Part shown: positions 12,758 through 31,379 of the stretch, piece after piece
Layout of the letters: every line of letters begins with the position of its first letter
Position numbering within the stretch: position 1 is the stretch's first letter
NCBI GenBank assembly: GCA_034766995.1
Contig: CM068317.1
Span: 49,066,425-49,130,424 of the forward strand
Direction of reading: 5' to 3'
Origin: Acanthacorydalis orientalis
Taxonomy: Eukaryota; Arthropoda; Insecta; Megaloptera; Corydalidae
Length of the DNA stretch: 64,000 nt
Notes under the pieces: model-generated
Told to the model about the DNA's origin: nothing
Database searches by the model: none
The model's input: only the letters and a program-made list of their open reading frames with translations
Translations under genes and position numbers: made by a program

Positions 12758-14188
12758 CTAAAAGTCTCCATGATTTTTCTCAAATATCAAGCAACCTAAC
12801 TAAAATCCGCTGTTAATTATGATTGTGTCGTTTGTGTGTTCAGAGATAGAATTAATTGAAATTTATAGGGATAGAGAAAAGAAGCGCCATTGTTGATCTT
12901 TCGCGTAAAATAACAGTTGAATGGGAATTCATCCAGTCGTTTTTTATCAAAAAAATAATAAAATGAACCTTTCTTAATAATCATGTCGGTAGATTCGAAC
13001 ATGAATATATGTAGCGAATCGGCTGTTCACAGAAATGCTAACTCATTTCAATAAAATCAGTTCTAGTCAATGATTGTCAAAATAAGTTTCGACAACCAAG
13101 ATATGAAAATATTCGAAATGCTACAATGGAGATTAATGCTTTACTGTCGATATCACAGAAAGTTAGCCATGTGTGAATGTAAAGATTTATTGTTAATATA
13201 TTCGGCTATGGGTATAGTCGTTCTTAAACCGTGTCTTGTAATAGTTATCATGTAACAAACAGTAAAAACCCAATGTGCATCTAGAGTGCCACGCAGATAG
13301 AACGGCCTGAATGTTGAATTTCAACGAACCGTGCTAGAGCTATGATCACGCGGTACAGAAAACACCGAGTTTTGATTGGTTTACATGAATAGTTTGAAGC
13401 CGTGCTAGCGAGCCACACACGCCGTCGAAGCCTCAAGACACACCTTTAAGCTATCGTGAGATGACCAATTGCCCTCTGTCTGGATAGGCCCTCTCTCTTT
13501 TATAAAGACGATCCGTCTTTGTCTTAAGCATTCTCTTCCTGTATTTTTCATTGATTGTTTTTTTCGAATATCGACGTTCGCCACGGCACCCTCAAGTTTT
13601 CAAACAGAATAAAACAGTCGTTGATTAAAACAATACTTGAATCGCAGTGGCACCGCCGCCTAAGACAGCTAAACGTCAGAAGACGATGAACAATGGCTTC
13701 TCGAACAATTCGCCGATGGACCTGTTCGGTTCAGCGCCGTTCAATCCCACAACGCCGCCGATCCAGTCGTCGTTCGCGGATCCGTTCGAAATGGGCGACT
13801 TCAGCAACCTGGCGTCGCAGCAGGATTTAGAAAATGCAATAGGCCTTATCGATAAGAGAATTTTAGAAATGAAGGTGCGTGAGTGTAATTTTTAATATTT
13901 GTCGTTTATACTAAAGATGATAATTTGGCAGTACACTTCGGACACTGTGTCTAAGAATCTCCTTTCACAAATGGCTTCTTTTCACTCCACGAGCCGTAAA
14001 AATAATCTTTAAATGAATCATCACTGAACATTTTTGATATGAAAATGTTTTATCGGTTATCAGGTGAAAGGAGACAGTTTGCGAAAAACATACATTTTTT
14101 TTTCTTATTCCAGGACGGGTTCAGCAGAGGGCTATCATTCGGCAAGGACGACTTCTCGCTCGAGAGCCTCGATCCGTTAAAGAATTGA
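8167..14188 (+). CDS. ced-6: Engulfment adaptor Ced-6/GULP1 (PTB-domain protein)
   Basis: Seven coding exons: 8167-8322, 10976-11137, 11511-11728, 11948-12306, 12372-12617, 13648-13874 and 14114-14188. All junctions are GT-AG, the phases agree, and the product is 480 aa. Residues about 35-178 form the PTB domain ([18 protein letters not shown], then [19 protein letters not shown]; exon 3 has [20 protein letters not shown]). PTB domains of this family bind NPXY tails of engulfment receptors such as CED-1/Draper/LRP1. About 188-222 is a leucine-rich coiled coil expected to dimerise. The tail carries the family's DSDQDFDPR (343-351) and clathrin-adaptor-like DLFGSAPF (405-412) and DPF (425-427). 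Known role: phagocytosis of apoptotic cells and endocytic cargo uptake. Length is close to the fly protein and longer than human GULP1. The start is the first ATG after an acceptor ending at 8161; the 5' UTR exon is not located. Confidence 0.93.
9110..9330. repeat. Dispersed repeat family A, partial copy in ced-6 intron 1
   Basis: Contains the family's hallmark TTCTGACACT...AAATTCACTTTCGCAAATGAA... followed by an inverted GTGAAAAAAGAATTCAATTGTG. It is degenerate and has no coding capacity. Confidence 0.45.
10190..10240. repeat. Mariner-TIR-like sequence in ced-6 intron 1
   Basis: GGTCTGATCGAAAAGTTTCG, followed by AGACATAAG, resembles the terminal repeats of mariner-type elements and the arm at 31340-31372. 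No transposase remnant was recognised beside it, so it may be a solo end or a MITE. Confidence 0.3.
10638..10735. repeat. Fold-back repeat family C, copy 1 (ced-6 intron 1)
   Basis: CTTTTGGATCATC and GATGATCCAAAAG form inverted arms of 13 bases around about 40 bases. The right flank, read on the - strand (TTCTGGTGGATTTCGTCC), matches flanks of copies near 20500 and 37745. Short and non-coding. Confidence 0.5.
11138..11510. repeat. ced-6 intron 2 with two TA arrays
   Basis: Most of this 373-base intron is microsatellite: (CT)n then (TA)n at about 11297-11345, and (TA)n at 11361-11412. The second TA array is flanked by inverted copies of TGTCAATAATCAAT / ATTGATTATTGATCA, so the array sits at the centre of a palindrome. 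Confidence 0.7.
12618..13647. other. ced-6 intron 5: TC/TA microsatellite, then CpG-rich block with a TATA-like site
   Basis: The 5' half carries (TC)n(TA)n at about 12695-12755 and AT-rich sequence. From about 13265 the composition turns CpG-richer. It includes TTTTATAAAGACG (about 13499-13511) with a pyrimidine-rich run before it, resembling a core promoter. This could be an internal promoter, a solo LTR or chance; no LTR boundaries or coding sequence are readable. Confidence 0.35.
13930..14075. repeat. Dispersed repeat family A copy in the last ced-6 intron
   Basis: A diverged copy: CACTGTGTCTAAGAAT..., CTTTCACAAATGGCTTCTTTT, then GAATCATCACTGAACATTTT, matching the order seen in copies at 34965 and 48980. 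It fills most of the intron before the final 75-base exon. Confidence 0.45.
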
Positions 14189-14733
14189 CATAATGCCCCG
14201 TATAAAAAAGTTCTTCCAAACACACGCCACGTCTTCTGATTGAACAAATCGAACCCCCCTTTTTAAATACCATGTCTCTCCTTCTTAGTTAATGTGTTAT
14301 AATACGAATTGAATGTTTCTGTCTCTTGTCTGTCTACCCTGTCTTCCCCCTTTTTAATAATCTGGAAGTTGTTCCGCGCACAATTCTCATCCGGCAGTAT
14401 TAAAAGTGGACGCGCCCTTCCGTAGCGACCAGAAATTAGTCTAAGATCCGGTTATGTCTCTTTATTTGTCCTCTTTTTTTTGAAACTCTTTCGACTACGA
14501 ATACAAGTAGTTTATATTGTTTTACATTAAATACCGCGTTTGCCTTATAGATAAGTTATTAATTTTATAATTGTAATGATTTTATGTAACACTTTAAAAT
14601 GAAAAATATATATATAAATAGATATATATTATATACTGTTGTTATAGCAAATATACATATTTAATTCTTTTCATCTGGATTTTTTATTCTCCTGGATTCC
14701 ATAGATCGCGAATTATCATTAACAACAATATTT

Positions 14734-14739
14734 AATAAA
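14734..14739 (+). terminator. Candidate ced-6 polyadenylation signal
   Basis: AATAAA about 550 bases after the ced-6 stop codon, within AT-rich 3' UTR-like sequence. Other AT-rich hexamer variants occur in between, so the true site is uncertain. Confidence 0.35.
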
Positions 14740-14744
14740 TATAG

Positions 14745-15666
14745 TGTCGCAGAAGGCCCGGAAAAAATCCGTTAGTGTTTGTAATAATAATTTTGATTTT
14801 CTGAGAGAATGATTTACAACTTCGTTCATTATTAATAATCATTTCCCATCCTTCCTGTAATTATAAATCACTTTTTTTGTCAAGAACGTCATGATTAGGA
14901 TCGGAAAAACAATAAGGTGAGCTTTTATCTCAAACAAATAAAACCGTCTATCCCACAGGACACGTTCCAGAGATCTGAATCGATACTGCTACAAGAATCG
15001 ATATCAGGCGAATTTCGGTGGAAAAATCAAACTTTCTAATTCGTTTTTTGAATTCTTTTATCAGTGATTTTAATTGTTCATTGTCAGAATGAATTACCCT
15101 TTGTACGTTCATCGAAATCACGCGATTTTCTTTCAGGGTTTAGTTTAAACTTTAAAATTATTGACAATCAACATCTGTGGTAATTTTTTCGTTTAATTAC
15201 AGTAACTGAATATGAATAATTTCGAACATACTCCACTAAATCCAAAAATAACCTTTGAATTTAAACAGTGAATTTTTCTCTTCAAAGCATTCATTTCTTT
15301 CGGTTCAAAATTATTCAGTAATTTATTGCAACAATCAAAATCAATAAATGAACACTTGATCATTTTTGATTGTCATTGATACACATTTCGATGCTGATAA
15401 TTAAAATAATTAAAACGTTAAGCTCTTTAAAGATGACGTCTCTATCGGAATGTGTATAAACAATCAAAAATGATGAATAATCGTTGATTGAACATCGTTT
15501 TCCTATTATAAATAATATAATTAGTACTTTTAACATTGTTAACGTTCTGTTATTATAACAACGTGTAAAAAATATTAAATTTTGAAGACGTTTGCAGTAA
15601 TTCTACAAATGAACTTTTAAAATTCGCGCGATACTTTCAATTGTTCTTCTTCTATGCAGTTCTGTT

Positions 15667-15713
<47 letters not shown>

Positions 15714-16085
15714 ATCAGTGTTATCATTTTTTTTAATTCTTTTCTGTTTGAAAAATCATCGATCCCGATTGCAACAAAAAGCATCACAGATATAACATTT
15801 TGACGATCGCTGCATAGAAAATATACACAATTTGCTACTTGTTTTGTATTTTTTCTTTTTTGTGCGGCTGTATTTTGTTTCTTGCTTATATATATATATA
15901 TATATAATTACTGTTTTAGTTAATTTTTTGATAAACATTTTCTGTTGAAGGAAAATATCTACCTGGTACGTGACAAAACTGCTGTTCACAATAGTATTTC
16001 GGACGTAACATTTTGATGACCACTGCGTACGAATCTGACGCAATGTCACTGTGGTGTGTGATTTGTTAACCTATAATTTCGTTCA
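14745..16085. other. Spacer between ced-6 and PITRM1
   Basis: AT-rich, no coding exon seen. A family A repeat copy lies about 15290-15480, with TTGATCATTTTTGATTGTC and ACACATTTCGATGCTGAT. A (TA)n run is at about 15670-15712 and a shorter one at 15888-15905. Confidence 0.5.
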
Positions 16086-16149
16086 TTTTGCATTTATGTA
16101 GTTCCGTACAACTGGAGATAAAAGCACGTAGTTGAAGTCTATCAAAAAG

Positions 16150-16215
16150 GTAAGACAGTCACTGTCATTCCTATTTCGAGTATCCTTAACGGTTTGTAAT
16201 TTTCTAATCACGCAG
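16150..16215 (+). other. 5' UTR intron of PITRM1
   Basis: AAAAG|GTAAGACAG at 16149/16150 and the acceptor TAATCACGCAG ending at 16215 define a 66-base intron. The start codon follows 16 bases after the acceptor. The upstream noncoding exon is probably short, in about 16080-16149. Confidence 0.55.
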
Positions 16216-16231
16216 CTGCCACAAAATTACG

Positions 16232-19200
16232 ATGCTTTCATATAAACTTAGGCATGTCCTCTCGTTACGAAAACATGTAAACGGCCCCCTCGGCTGGTAC
16301 TCGGGTCGTAAACGGTACGCGATCGCCGCGTCCACGAGGGCCGACGAGACCAAACGAGTCTACGAACATTTCAAAGTCGATCACAGCTATCATGGGTTTC
16401 TCGTTAAGCAGATCGAGATCATACCGGAGTTCAGTATCCAGGCGATATATATGGCTCACGAGCAAACGAACGCCGAGTACTTACACTTGTTCCGCGAGGA
16501 CTCTAACAACGTGTTCTCGATCAATTTTCGCACGACGCCGCTCGACAGCACCGGTTTACCGCACATACTCGAACACACGGTCCTGTGCGGGTCGAGCCTG
16601 TACCCGGTACGAGACCCGTTCTTCAAAATGTTGAACAGGTCGCTCGCGACGTTCATGAACGCGCTGACCGGGCCCGATTACACGCTCTACCCGTTCAGTA
16701 CGACGAACGTCGCGGATTTTAAGAACCTGCAGTCGGTCTATCTCGACGCGGTGTTCCGTCCGAATCTCAGGCTACAGGATTTCATGCAGGAAGGCTGGCG
16801 ACTCGAGCATTCCGATCTGAACGATTCGGAGTCGGACCTGACCGTCAAAGGTGTCGTTTATAATGAAATGAAAGGCTGTTTCGCCGAAAACGAACGGATT
16901 TTCGGGCAAGAGTTGTTGAACAGTATTTTACCGGATCACACTTACGGCGTCGTGTCCGGCGGTGACCCTTTAAAAATTCCGATGCTGACTTGGGAAGACC
17001 TCAAAGAGTTTCACCGACAACACTATCATCCGAGCAACTGTAGATTTTATTCGTACGGCAACTTCCCTCTCCTGCCTACTCTAGAATTGCTCGATACGAA
17101 GTATCTACAGAACGTCGACCGTATCGACACGGGCCATACGGAGGTCCCGTCTCAGTCACGCTGGTCTGCCCCGAAAAATAAACATATCGCTTGCAGATTC
17201 GAGAACATAGGTGCCAGTATCGAGAAACAAAACACGATCGGCATTTCGTACGCGATGTGCGACATAAGAAATGTGTACGAGACGTTCTTGTTACAGTTTC
17301 TAACCGAACTTCTCGTCAAAGGTCCGAATTCACCTTTTTATAAATCTCTTATCGAACCGAATATTTCCGGTGGGTACAGCCCTAGTACCGGATACGACGG
17401 CAGCACCAAAGACACGATTTTCATACTCGGCCTTCAAGGGCTAGAGAAATCGAAATTCGACGAGGTCGTTCGCATTTTCGATAACACGATCGATTCGGTC
17501 GTACAGAACGGCTTCGATTCCGAACAGATCGAGTCCGTGCTACACAGTTACGAGTTGGGTATAAAGCACGAGACTCAGAATTTCGGGTTGAATTTCTTGT
17601 TCTCGTTAGCCCCTCTGTGGAACCACAACGGGCCTATCATCGACGGTTTAAAAATCAACGGTCTGATCGCGAGACTTCGCTCGAATCTTTCGAAGAACCC
17701 GGAATATTTACAGCAGAAGGTCGACGAGTACTTCAAACGGAACGAGCACCGACTCGTTCTCACGATGTCGCCGGACGTCGACTACGAACGGAATTCGATC
17801 GACGAAGAGCGGAAGCTCCTGAACGAGAAAGTAGAGAATCTCACCCCGGAGGAGAAGAAAGAGATATTCACGCTCGGTAACGAACTACAAGCCGAACAGT
17901 GTAAGCCGCAAAATACCGACATTCTACCAACACTGAAACTCGACGATATAAACCGTGAAGTCACTCGAACGTTCCTCGAGAACGAAATCTTCCGGCGAGT
18001 TCCGACACAACTGTGCTCGGTCCCGACGAACGGAATCACGTACTTCAAGAGCGTGATAAGCACTGCACATTTACGTGACGAAGAGCAGATCATGTTGTTA
18101 CCTTTATTTAACGACGTGATCACGACGCTGGGCACCCCGAGCTACGATTACAGGCATTTCGATACGCTGATCGGTAAAAAGACGAGCGGACTGTCGCTCG
18201 ACATGCACGTCGTCGAAAATCTAAACGATTTCGATCTGTACGAGAAGGGAATCCGGATCTCGTCGTATTGCCTGGACAAGAACGTAGCCGACATGCTCGC
18301 TATCTGGAACGAGGTGTTCGGTATTCGAAAGCTGACCGACGTGAGGAGGTTCGAGATGCTTCTCGACTCTTACGTCGCGAACCTGACCCACGGGATAGCC
18401 GACCACGGGCACCTGTACGCCCTCAGGGCTGCGAACGGTCTGATATCGGGCCCGGCGTACCAGAAAGAACTGTTTTTCGGATTGAAACATATCGATTACA
18501 TGAAAAAGCTCGTGAAACGATCGAGCCCCGAAGAGATCTTGTCGAAAATCAACGAGATCGCGACGCTCGTGTTCAGTAGGAACAACGTACGTTCAGCACT
18601 GAATTTTATGCCGGAGAACAGGGAGACCGTCGTGCTCGAGTTCGACAAGTTTCTCAAGAATTTGCCCGGTCAGCCTACGGAAGAGACGAACCAGATCAAA
18701 TGGTTGCAGAAAGAGATCTCTTTCAAGGGAGACAAGGCCGAGTGCCAGCACAGCGTCCTCAACGTCCCTGTCCATTTCTGCGCCCGCTCGATCAAAACGG
18801 TTCCGTTCGCCGACGAGAAGTTCGCTGCGCTGAGGGTGCTCGGCAGACTGTTGAGTTCGAAATACCTCCATCCGATCGTACGCGAAAAGAACGGCGCGTA
18901 CGGCGGAGGCGCGAAGCTCAATTCGGACGGCCTGTTCGGGTTCTTCAGCTACCGCGATCCGAACAACGTCCGGACGCTCGACGTGTTCGAGGGCTCGCAC
19001 GAGTTCGTTCTCGCCAACCTCGATTCGATGACCGACCAAGACATCTTCGAGGCGAAACTGGGGCTGTTCCAGGCGATCGACGCGCCGATCGTGCCGGCGA
19101 ACCGCGGCAACAACGCGTTCCTCATCGGCCTCACCGACGAACTGTTACAGAAGCACCGGCTGCGAATACTCGACGTGAAGAGGGACGACCTCCGACGAGC

Positions 19201-19327
19201 CGCCGAAGAGTTTCTGGCGAAGGGCGCGGCGCGACCGACGTCGAACGTGATCATCGGACCGAAATCGTTGAACACGGACCTGTCCGTGAGGCGGAGGGAA
19301 GTATGGAGGGTTGTGGATTGCGAATGA
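16232..19327 (+). CDS. PITRM1: Presequence protease, mitochondrial (M16C metallopeptidase)
   Basis: An uninterrupted 1031-aa frame. The PreP/PITRM1 family degrades cleaved mitochondrial targeting peptides and other short peptides, including amyloid-beta, in the matrix. The inverted zinc site is intact: HILEH at residues 111-115 (His111, catalytic Glu114, His115) and the distal ligand Glu212 in YNEMKG, offset by +7 from human His104/Glu107/His108/Glu205. The C-terminal half keeps the arginine/tyrosine active-site region (VREKNGAYGGGAKL, then FGFFSYRDPN). The N-terminus is Arg/Lys-rich and poor in acidic residues for about 30 residues, as expected of a mitochondrial presequence. Length matches the family. 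Codons are strongly CpG-rich. The whole coding sequence in one exon is unusual beside its multi-exon neighbours; the intron lies in the 5' UTR. Confidence 0.96.
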   Translation: MLSYKLRHVLSLRKHVNGPLGWYSGRKRYAIAASTRADETKRVYEHFKVDHSYHGFLVKQIEIIPEFSIQAIYMAHEQTNAEYLHLFREDSNNVFSINFRTTPLDSTGLPHILEHTVLCGSSLYPVRDPFFKMLNRSLATFMNALTGPDYTLYPFSTTNVADFKNLQSVYLDAVFRPNLRLQDFMQEGWRLEHSDLNDSESDLTVKGVVYNEMKGCFAENERIFGQELLNSILPDHTYGVVSGGDPLKIPMLTWEDLKEFHRQHYHPSNCRFYSYGNFPLLPTLELLDTKYLQNVDRIDTGHTEVPSQSRWSAPKNKHIACRFENIGASIEKQNTIGISYAMCDIRNVYETFLLQFLTELLVKGPNSPFYKSLIEPNISGGYSPSTGYDGSTKDTIFILGLQGLEKSKFDEVVRIFDNTIDSVVQNGFDSEQIESVLHSYELGIKHETQNFGLNFLFSLAPLWNHNGPIIDGLKINGLIARLRSNLSKNPEYLQQKVDEYFKRNEHRLVLTMSPDVDYERNSIDEERKLLNEKVENLTPEEKKEIFTLGNELQAEQCKPQNTDILPTLKLDDINREVTRTFLENEIFRRVPTQLCSVPTNGITYFKSVISTAHLRDEEQIMLLPLFNDVITTLGTPSYDYRHFDTLIGKKTSGLSLDMHVVENLNDFDLYEKGIRISSYCLDKNVADMLAIWNEVFGIRKLTDVRRFEMLLDSYVANLTHGIADHGHLYALRAANGLISGPAYQKELFFGLKHIDYMKKLVKRSSPEEILSKINEIATLVFSRNNVRSALNFMPENRETVVLEFDKFLKNLPGQPTEETNQIKWLQKEISFKGDKAECQHSVLNVPVHFCARSIKTVPFADEKFAALRVLGRLLSSKYLHPIVREKNGAYGGGAKLNSDGLFGFFSYRDPNNVRTLDVFEGSHEFVLANLDSMTDQDIFEAKLGLFQAIDAPIVPANRGNNAFLIGLTDELLQKHRLRILDVKRDDLRRAAEEFLAKGAARPTSNVIIGPKSLNTDLSVRRREVWRVVDCE

Positions 19328-19458
19328 GAGGATCGGACGATCGCGGAGATATAGACTTCTATAAATTTATTTTTATACAAATTTATGAACGTCGCAGATA
19401 CGATTGAGCTTATTGTTGTATTCCAGTGGAATTCTATTGTTGTTTGTCATTTGTTGTT

Positions 19459-19464
19459 AATAAA
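19459..19464 (+). terminator. Candidate PITRM1 polyadenylation signal
   Basis: AATAAA about 130 bases after the PITRM1 stop, followed by a GT-rich stretch (TTATCTGTCACGCGTCC then TGAGTTTG). Distance and context fit a short 3' UTR. Confidence 0.55.
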
Positions 19465-19469
19465 TTCAT

Positions 19470-21485
19470 GTAAGGAAACGTTATCTGTCACGCGTCCTGA
19501 GTTTGATTTCAACTGCTTCTAATTATTCGAAAATAGTGCATCAGCACACAAAGAAAGATACAACACAGTTTTCTGTATGTGTTAGAAACTTCTTTTTTTT
19601 AAAAAAAACAACAGTTACACTTGAGCCAGAGATGACCAGATATTTAAACGAATCTAGTTATCATTTTTATAAAGTAGAACCACATGTAGAATCGTGAAAA
19701 ACGATAAAAAACGGCAGGCATTTCAGGTGAAATCTCGTAAAAATGTCGGCATAAATTTACATAAGAAAAATACACATTTAAATTTCGAGTCGAACAAGTG
19801 ATCTCTGAACATAAAACTGTTATTTTAATAAAACAATCCACGTCTGAAATCATAAAAAAACATGTTAATCACGGATATTTCAATAGCAGATCGCAGGAAC
19901 AGCTGAGCATATACTGAATCAAGAAAATAATCACGTGTTTTCTTAAATTTACCCGTTTTGTAGGCTTTGTTATTTTATTTTAAAAACATTTCACGCTTCA
20001 TTTGACGGTTCAGTTACAACCAGATCAATGTGTTTTATGGCCAGGATTAGCTAGTAACTTGTATAGATCTATGAAAATCAGTAATTGTAACGGATTCGGA
20101 GCCATTTTTATATTTATAGAATTTAGTGTAAGAGTTTAGAGAAACACGCATATTTTCGCTTTAAACGTTTCTTTAATATTATTTGAACGTTTTGTAAAGA
20201 CAGCAAGAAAAGAAAAACGAAGAGTTAATCAAAGATTTTCCTTAAAAGATTCAAATTGTGGATTTCTATAAACAGTTCGTTAAATGGAGAATTAATTAAA
20301 AAAACATTGACATCTGTTTAAAAAGAGGAAACGCGCTTTCTACGTCATCATTGTTGTCAGTCGATTGAATTTGTTTATGTACAGCTTGAAAATATGTAAT
20401 AAAAATGTTTATGAAAATGCTGTATTGTTTCGTTCCTCACAAGTCCTTACTTTTGTTTTCAATTATAATTGTATGTTTTCATATCGGATCTTGTTGATGC
20501 GGTGTCCTGGTGGTCTCCGTCCTTTTGGATTAGATAGCTGGAGAATAGATCCAGAAAGATGAAGAATACCAGGACGTTTTCTTTCTGTTTGATTTCTTTT
20601 AAACAATTTGTTTATAAAATCTATAGCCTACGCGACAATTAATTCGCTAGTGCTTGTCATCAATCGTGGCTCGTCTGATCTTACAGTGGTAATTTCACTG
20701 TCGTTTTTTCAAATGGTTGAATTTTGAATAAGGACAATTGTGGTTGTCTGGTACGTCTGTCTTTTTTTGAGATCGGCCGAGTGAAAAAATATAACTAATA
20801 TAAAAGGAGGAGTCCGTCAGGGCAACGTTTTCTTTCAGATACATTGACTTTGGAAATATTTCATAATAGTGTTCTGTATTCGGAGAGAATATATTCTGTA
20901 CACTCTGTACAGATTCAAATTTTTCTATATTTTAATGCTCCGAGAAACGGTTTTTGGATCAGGACATGTTTTTTTTTGTGCGGTGAAAAAAAATCATTTG
21001 TGAAAATGTACTGTATTTCAAAACGCTGAGATTAAGCATATTTTTATGATCTAAAATGACAAAAATGTTATTGTAAACAAATGATTGATATCTATTGAAA
21101 CGATTAGATAAGTGGATTTAGTTAGCTGTGCGTAAGAAAACGTTTAAAATGTACATGGCGTCTATATGTCTATTCTTAGCTAACTACGACCGATTTTCAA
21201 GCAGACACAGACAGCCGGGTCTGCATGTGTATTCTTTCTATCGCACGGTGGCTCATCTCGTTTTTTTTCGCTGTCTGCGAACTATCTCAAACAGATCTAT
21301 TACGTAATGTATTAATGTATAGAAATTGTCAATGTTGTTTTATGCAGTTGTTACTGTTATTTTTATTTCAAATCAGCGAGGTTGTGTATAATTTCTCTCT
21401 GCCGACACCGAATACATATAAAGTATTTATAAATCAGACCATACATTCTTGATTACATGACTCATGATTATATAATTTATTTCAG
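19470..21485. other. Spacer between PITRM1 and METTL25-like gene, with fold-back family C copy 2
   Basis: AT-rich with no supportable coding exon. At about 20500-20575 a copy of fold-back family C occurs, with GTGTCCTGGTGGTCTCCGTC on the left and ACCAGGAC on the right. A TATA-like AATATAAAAGGAGG lies near 20797-20810 and could belong to the METTL25-like promoter. The acceptor at 21485 implies a noncoding exon somewhere here. Confidence 0.45.
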
Positions 21486-21555
21486 TGTCTCCCATCAATC
21501 GTCCATTCATGTTAAAATATATGTCGGAGGCAACGTTCACGAGCAGCCGGACCGC

Positions 21556-30083
<8,528 letters not shown>

Positions 30084-30245
30084 CACGCGCGTTCGCAACG
30101 AAACGTTTCAGCCATTGTTGTTGTTGTTGTTGTCGCGCGGGGACACGCTCCGTGGTCCCATTCACCAGATAATAATGTTTAGCGATCGCCGCTCGCTCTT
30201 ATTGTGATTTTTTTTGTAAGAGAATTGTATGTAACCGATGTCGAT

Positions 30246-30251
30246 AATAAA
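30246..30251 (+). terminator. Candidate METTL25-like polyadenylation signal
   Basis: AATAAA about 165 bases after the stop codon at 30081-30083, preceded by a CpG-rich short 3' UTR and followed by AT-rich sequence and a TA array. Confidence 0.5.
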
Positions 30252-30384
30252 TGAGGTTTTTTAATATATATATATATATATATATAAAGAGAGAGAAAGA
30301 ATTCTCTGTTATTTTTTTTATTCGCCAGTTTCCATTCCCCGGTATTAACACTCTCATACATACATACATACATACAAGGAGCGA

Positions 30385-31372
30385 ATGAAAAGTTTTTCAC
30401 AAGAGCCCGTCGCTCTTCAATGGTTTAAGATATTGGCGATGCAACAAAAAAAAAGAAAGAAGGGTTAGAACGTAACCTTTTTTAAATAACCTCTTTATAA
30501 TTCAACATAATTTTATCATTGTTGGTACATATTTACCGGAGTATAGCAAGTCTTTTCATTTTATACGTTTTTTCCACGCAAATGATTTATTTTTTCACTA
30601 AAAAAAAAACTTTCTAGTCGGATATTAAATGAATTAGATTTTTTGTTCCCTGGCCCACTGAAGATGATGCAATCGTCATCGAAATGTAAATAAGCAACGA
30701 TCGACAATGATTTATTGAACAATTTGTGTGTGTGTGATAGAAAATAATTTATTACTTAAAATGAATTTATCTATGTGTCGGGACTGGTTTAGGAAAAAAA
30801 TTGGCGTTTGTTCCTCCAGTCAGCCCTGTAACCTGGCTGTCATGGTAAACGTTTCTTTATTTGAGGCCATGCATTCGTTCTAGAAATAAATGGAAATCAG
30901 ATGATTCCAGACGCAGGTTGTAAGGAAGATACGAAATATTTTCCTCTTTAGAGCTTCCTAGGTATGCTTAAAAATGTGTGGTCTTGTTTTTTTTATGGTA
31001 GGGGACATTTCGGTTACGATCAAGTTGAATCTACTGAATCTATTCTCCTTACACTCCATGTCTGTTTTTTTTTTGATTTCCATTTATTTCCAGAATTAAA
31101 GCATAATCTCAATTGAATATATTTAACCTGTCAGGCTTACAGGGTTTTCTAATAGGAACGTATACTTGATTTCTACACACACACAGAATGAAAAAAACCT
31201 GTCAGACTGACAGAAATATATTGACAGTGTAGATGGTTATATTGAAAAATAAATACAGTACTTCAAAGGTTATATTCCATTCTTTCTTTCTTTTTTCATC
31301 TCGTCGCGATATCTTAAACCGTTCGAGAGATATCGAGATCTTGTTGAAAACTTTTCGACCACTTCCAATATT
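30385..31372 (-). mobile_element. Decayed mariner-like element with inverted ends
   Basis: The left end has GAATGAAAAGTTTTTCACAA, then ATGGTTTAAGATATTGGCGA. It is the imperfect inverse of the right end, whose - strand reads GGTCGAAAAGTTTTCAACAA, then ACGGTTTAAGATATCGCGAC. Between them, around 30830-30930, the - strand reads ESSDFHLFLERMHGLK, a decayed form of the mariner APSDFHLF catalytic-region motif. About 990 bases, non-functional, with many stops. A family A repeat (30650-30730) and a microsatellite lie inside. Confidence 0.5.
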
Positions 31373-31379
31373 AATAAAC

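Noticed and set aside
18593..19407. Long antisense and shifted frames within PITRM1 (up to 235 codons)
   Set aside because: They are shadows of the PITRM1 frame, produced by CpG-rich codons; PITRM1 itself has the family motifs and full length.
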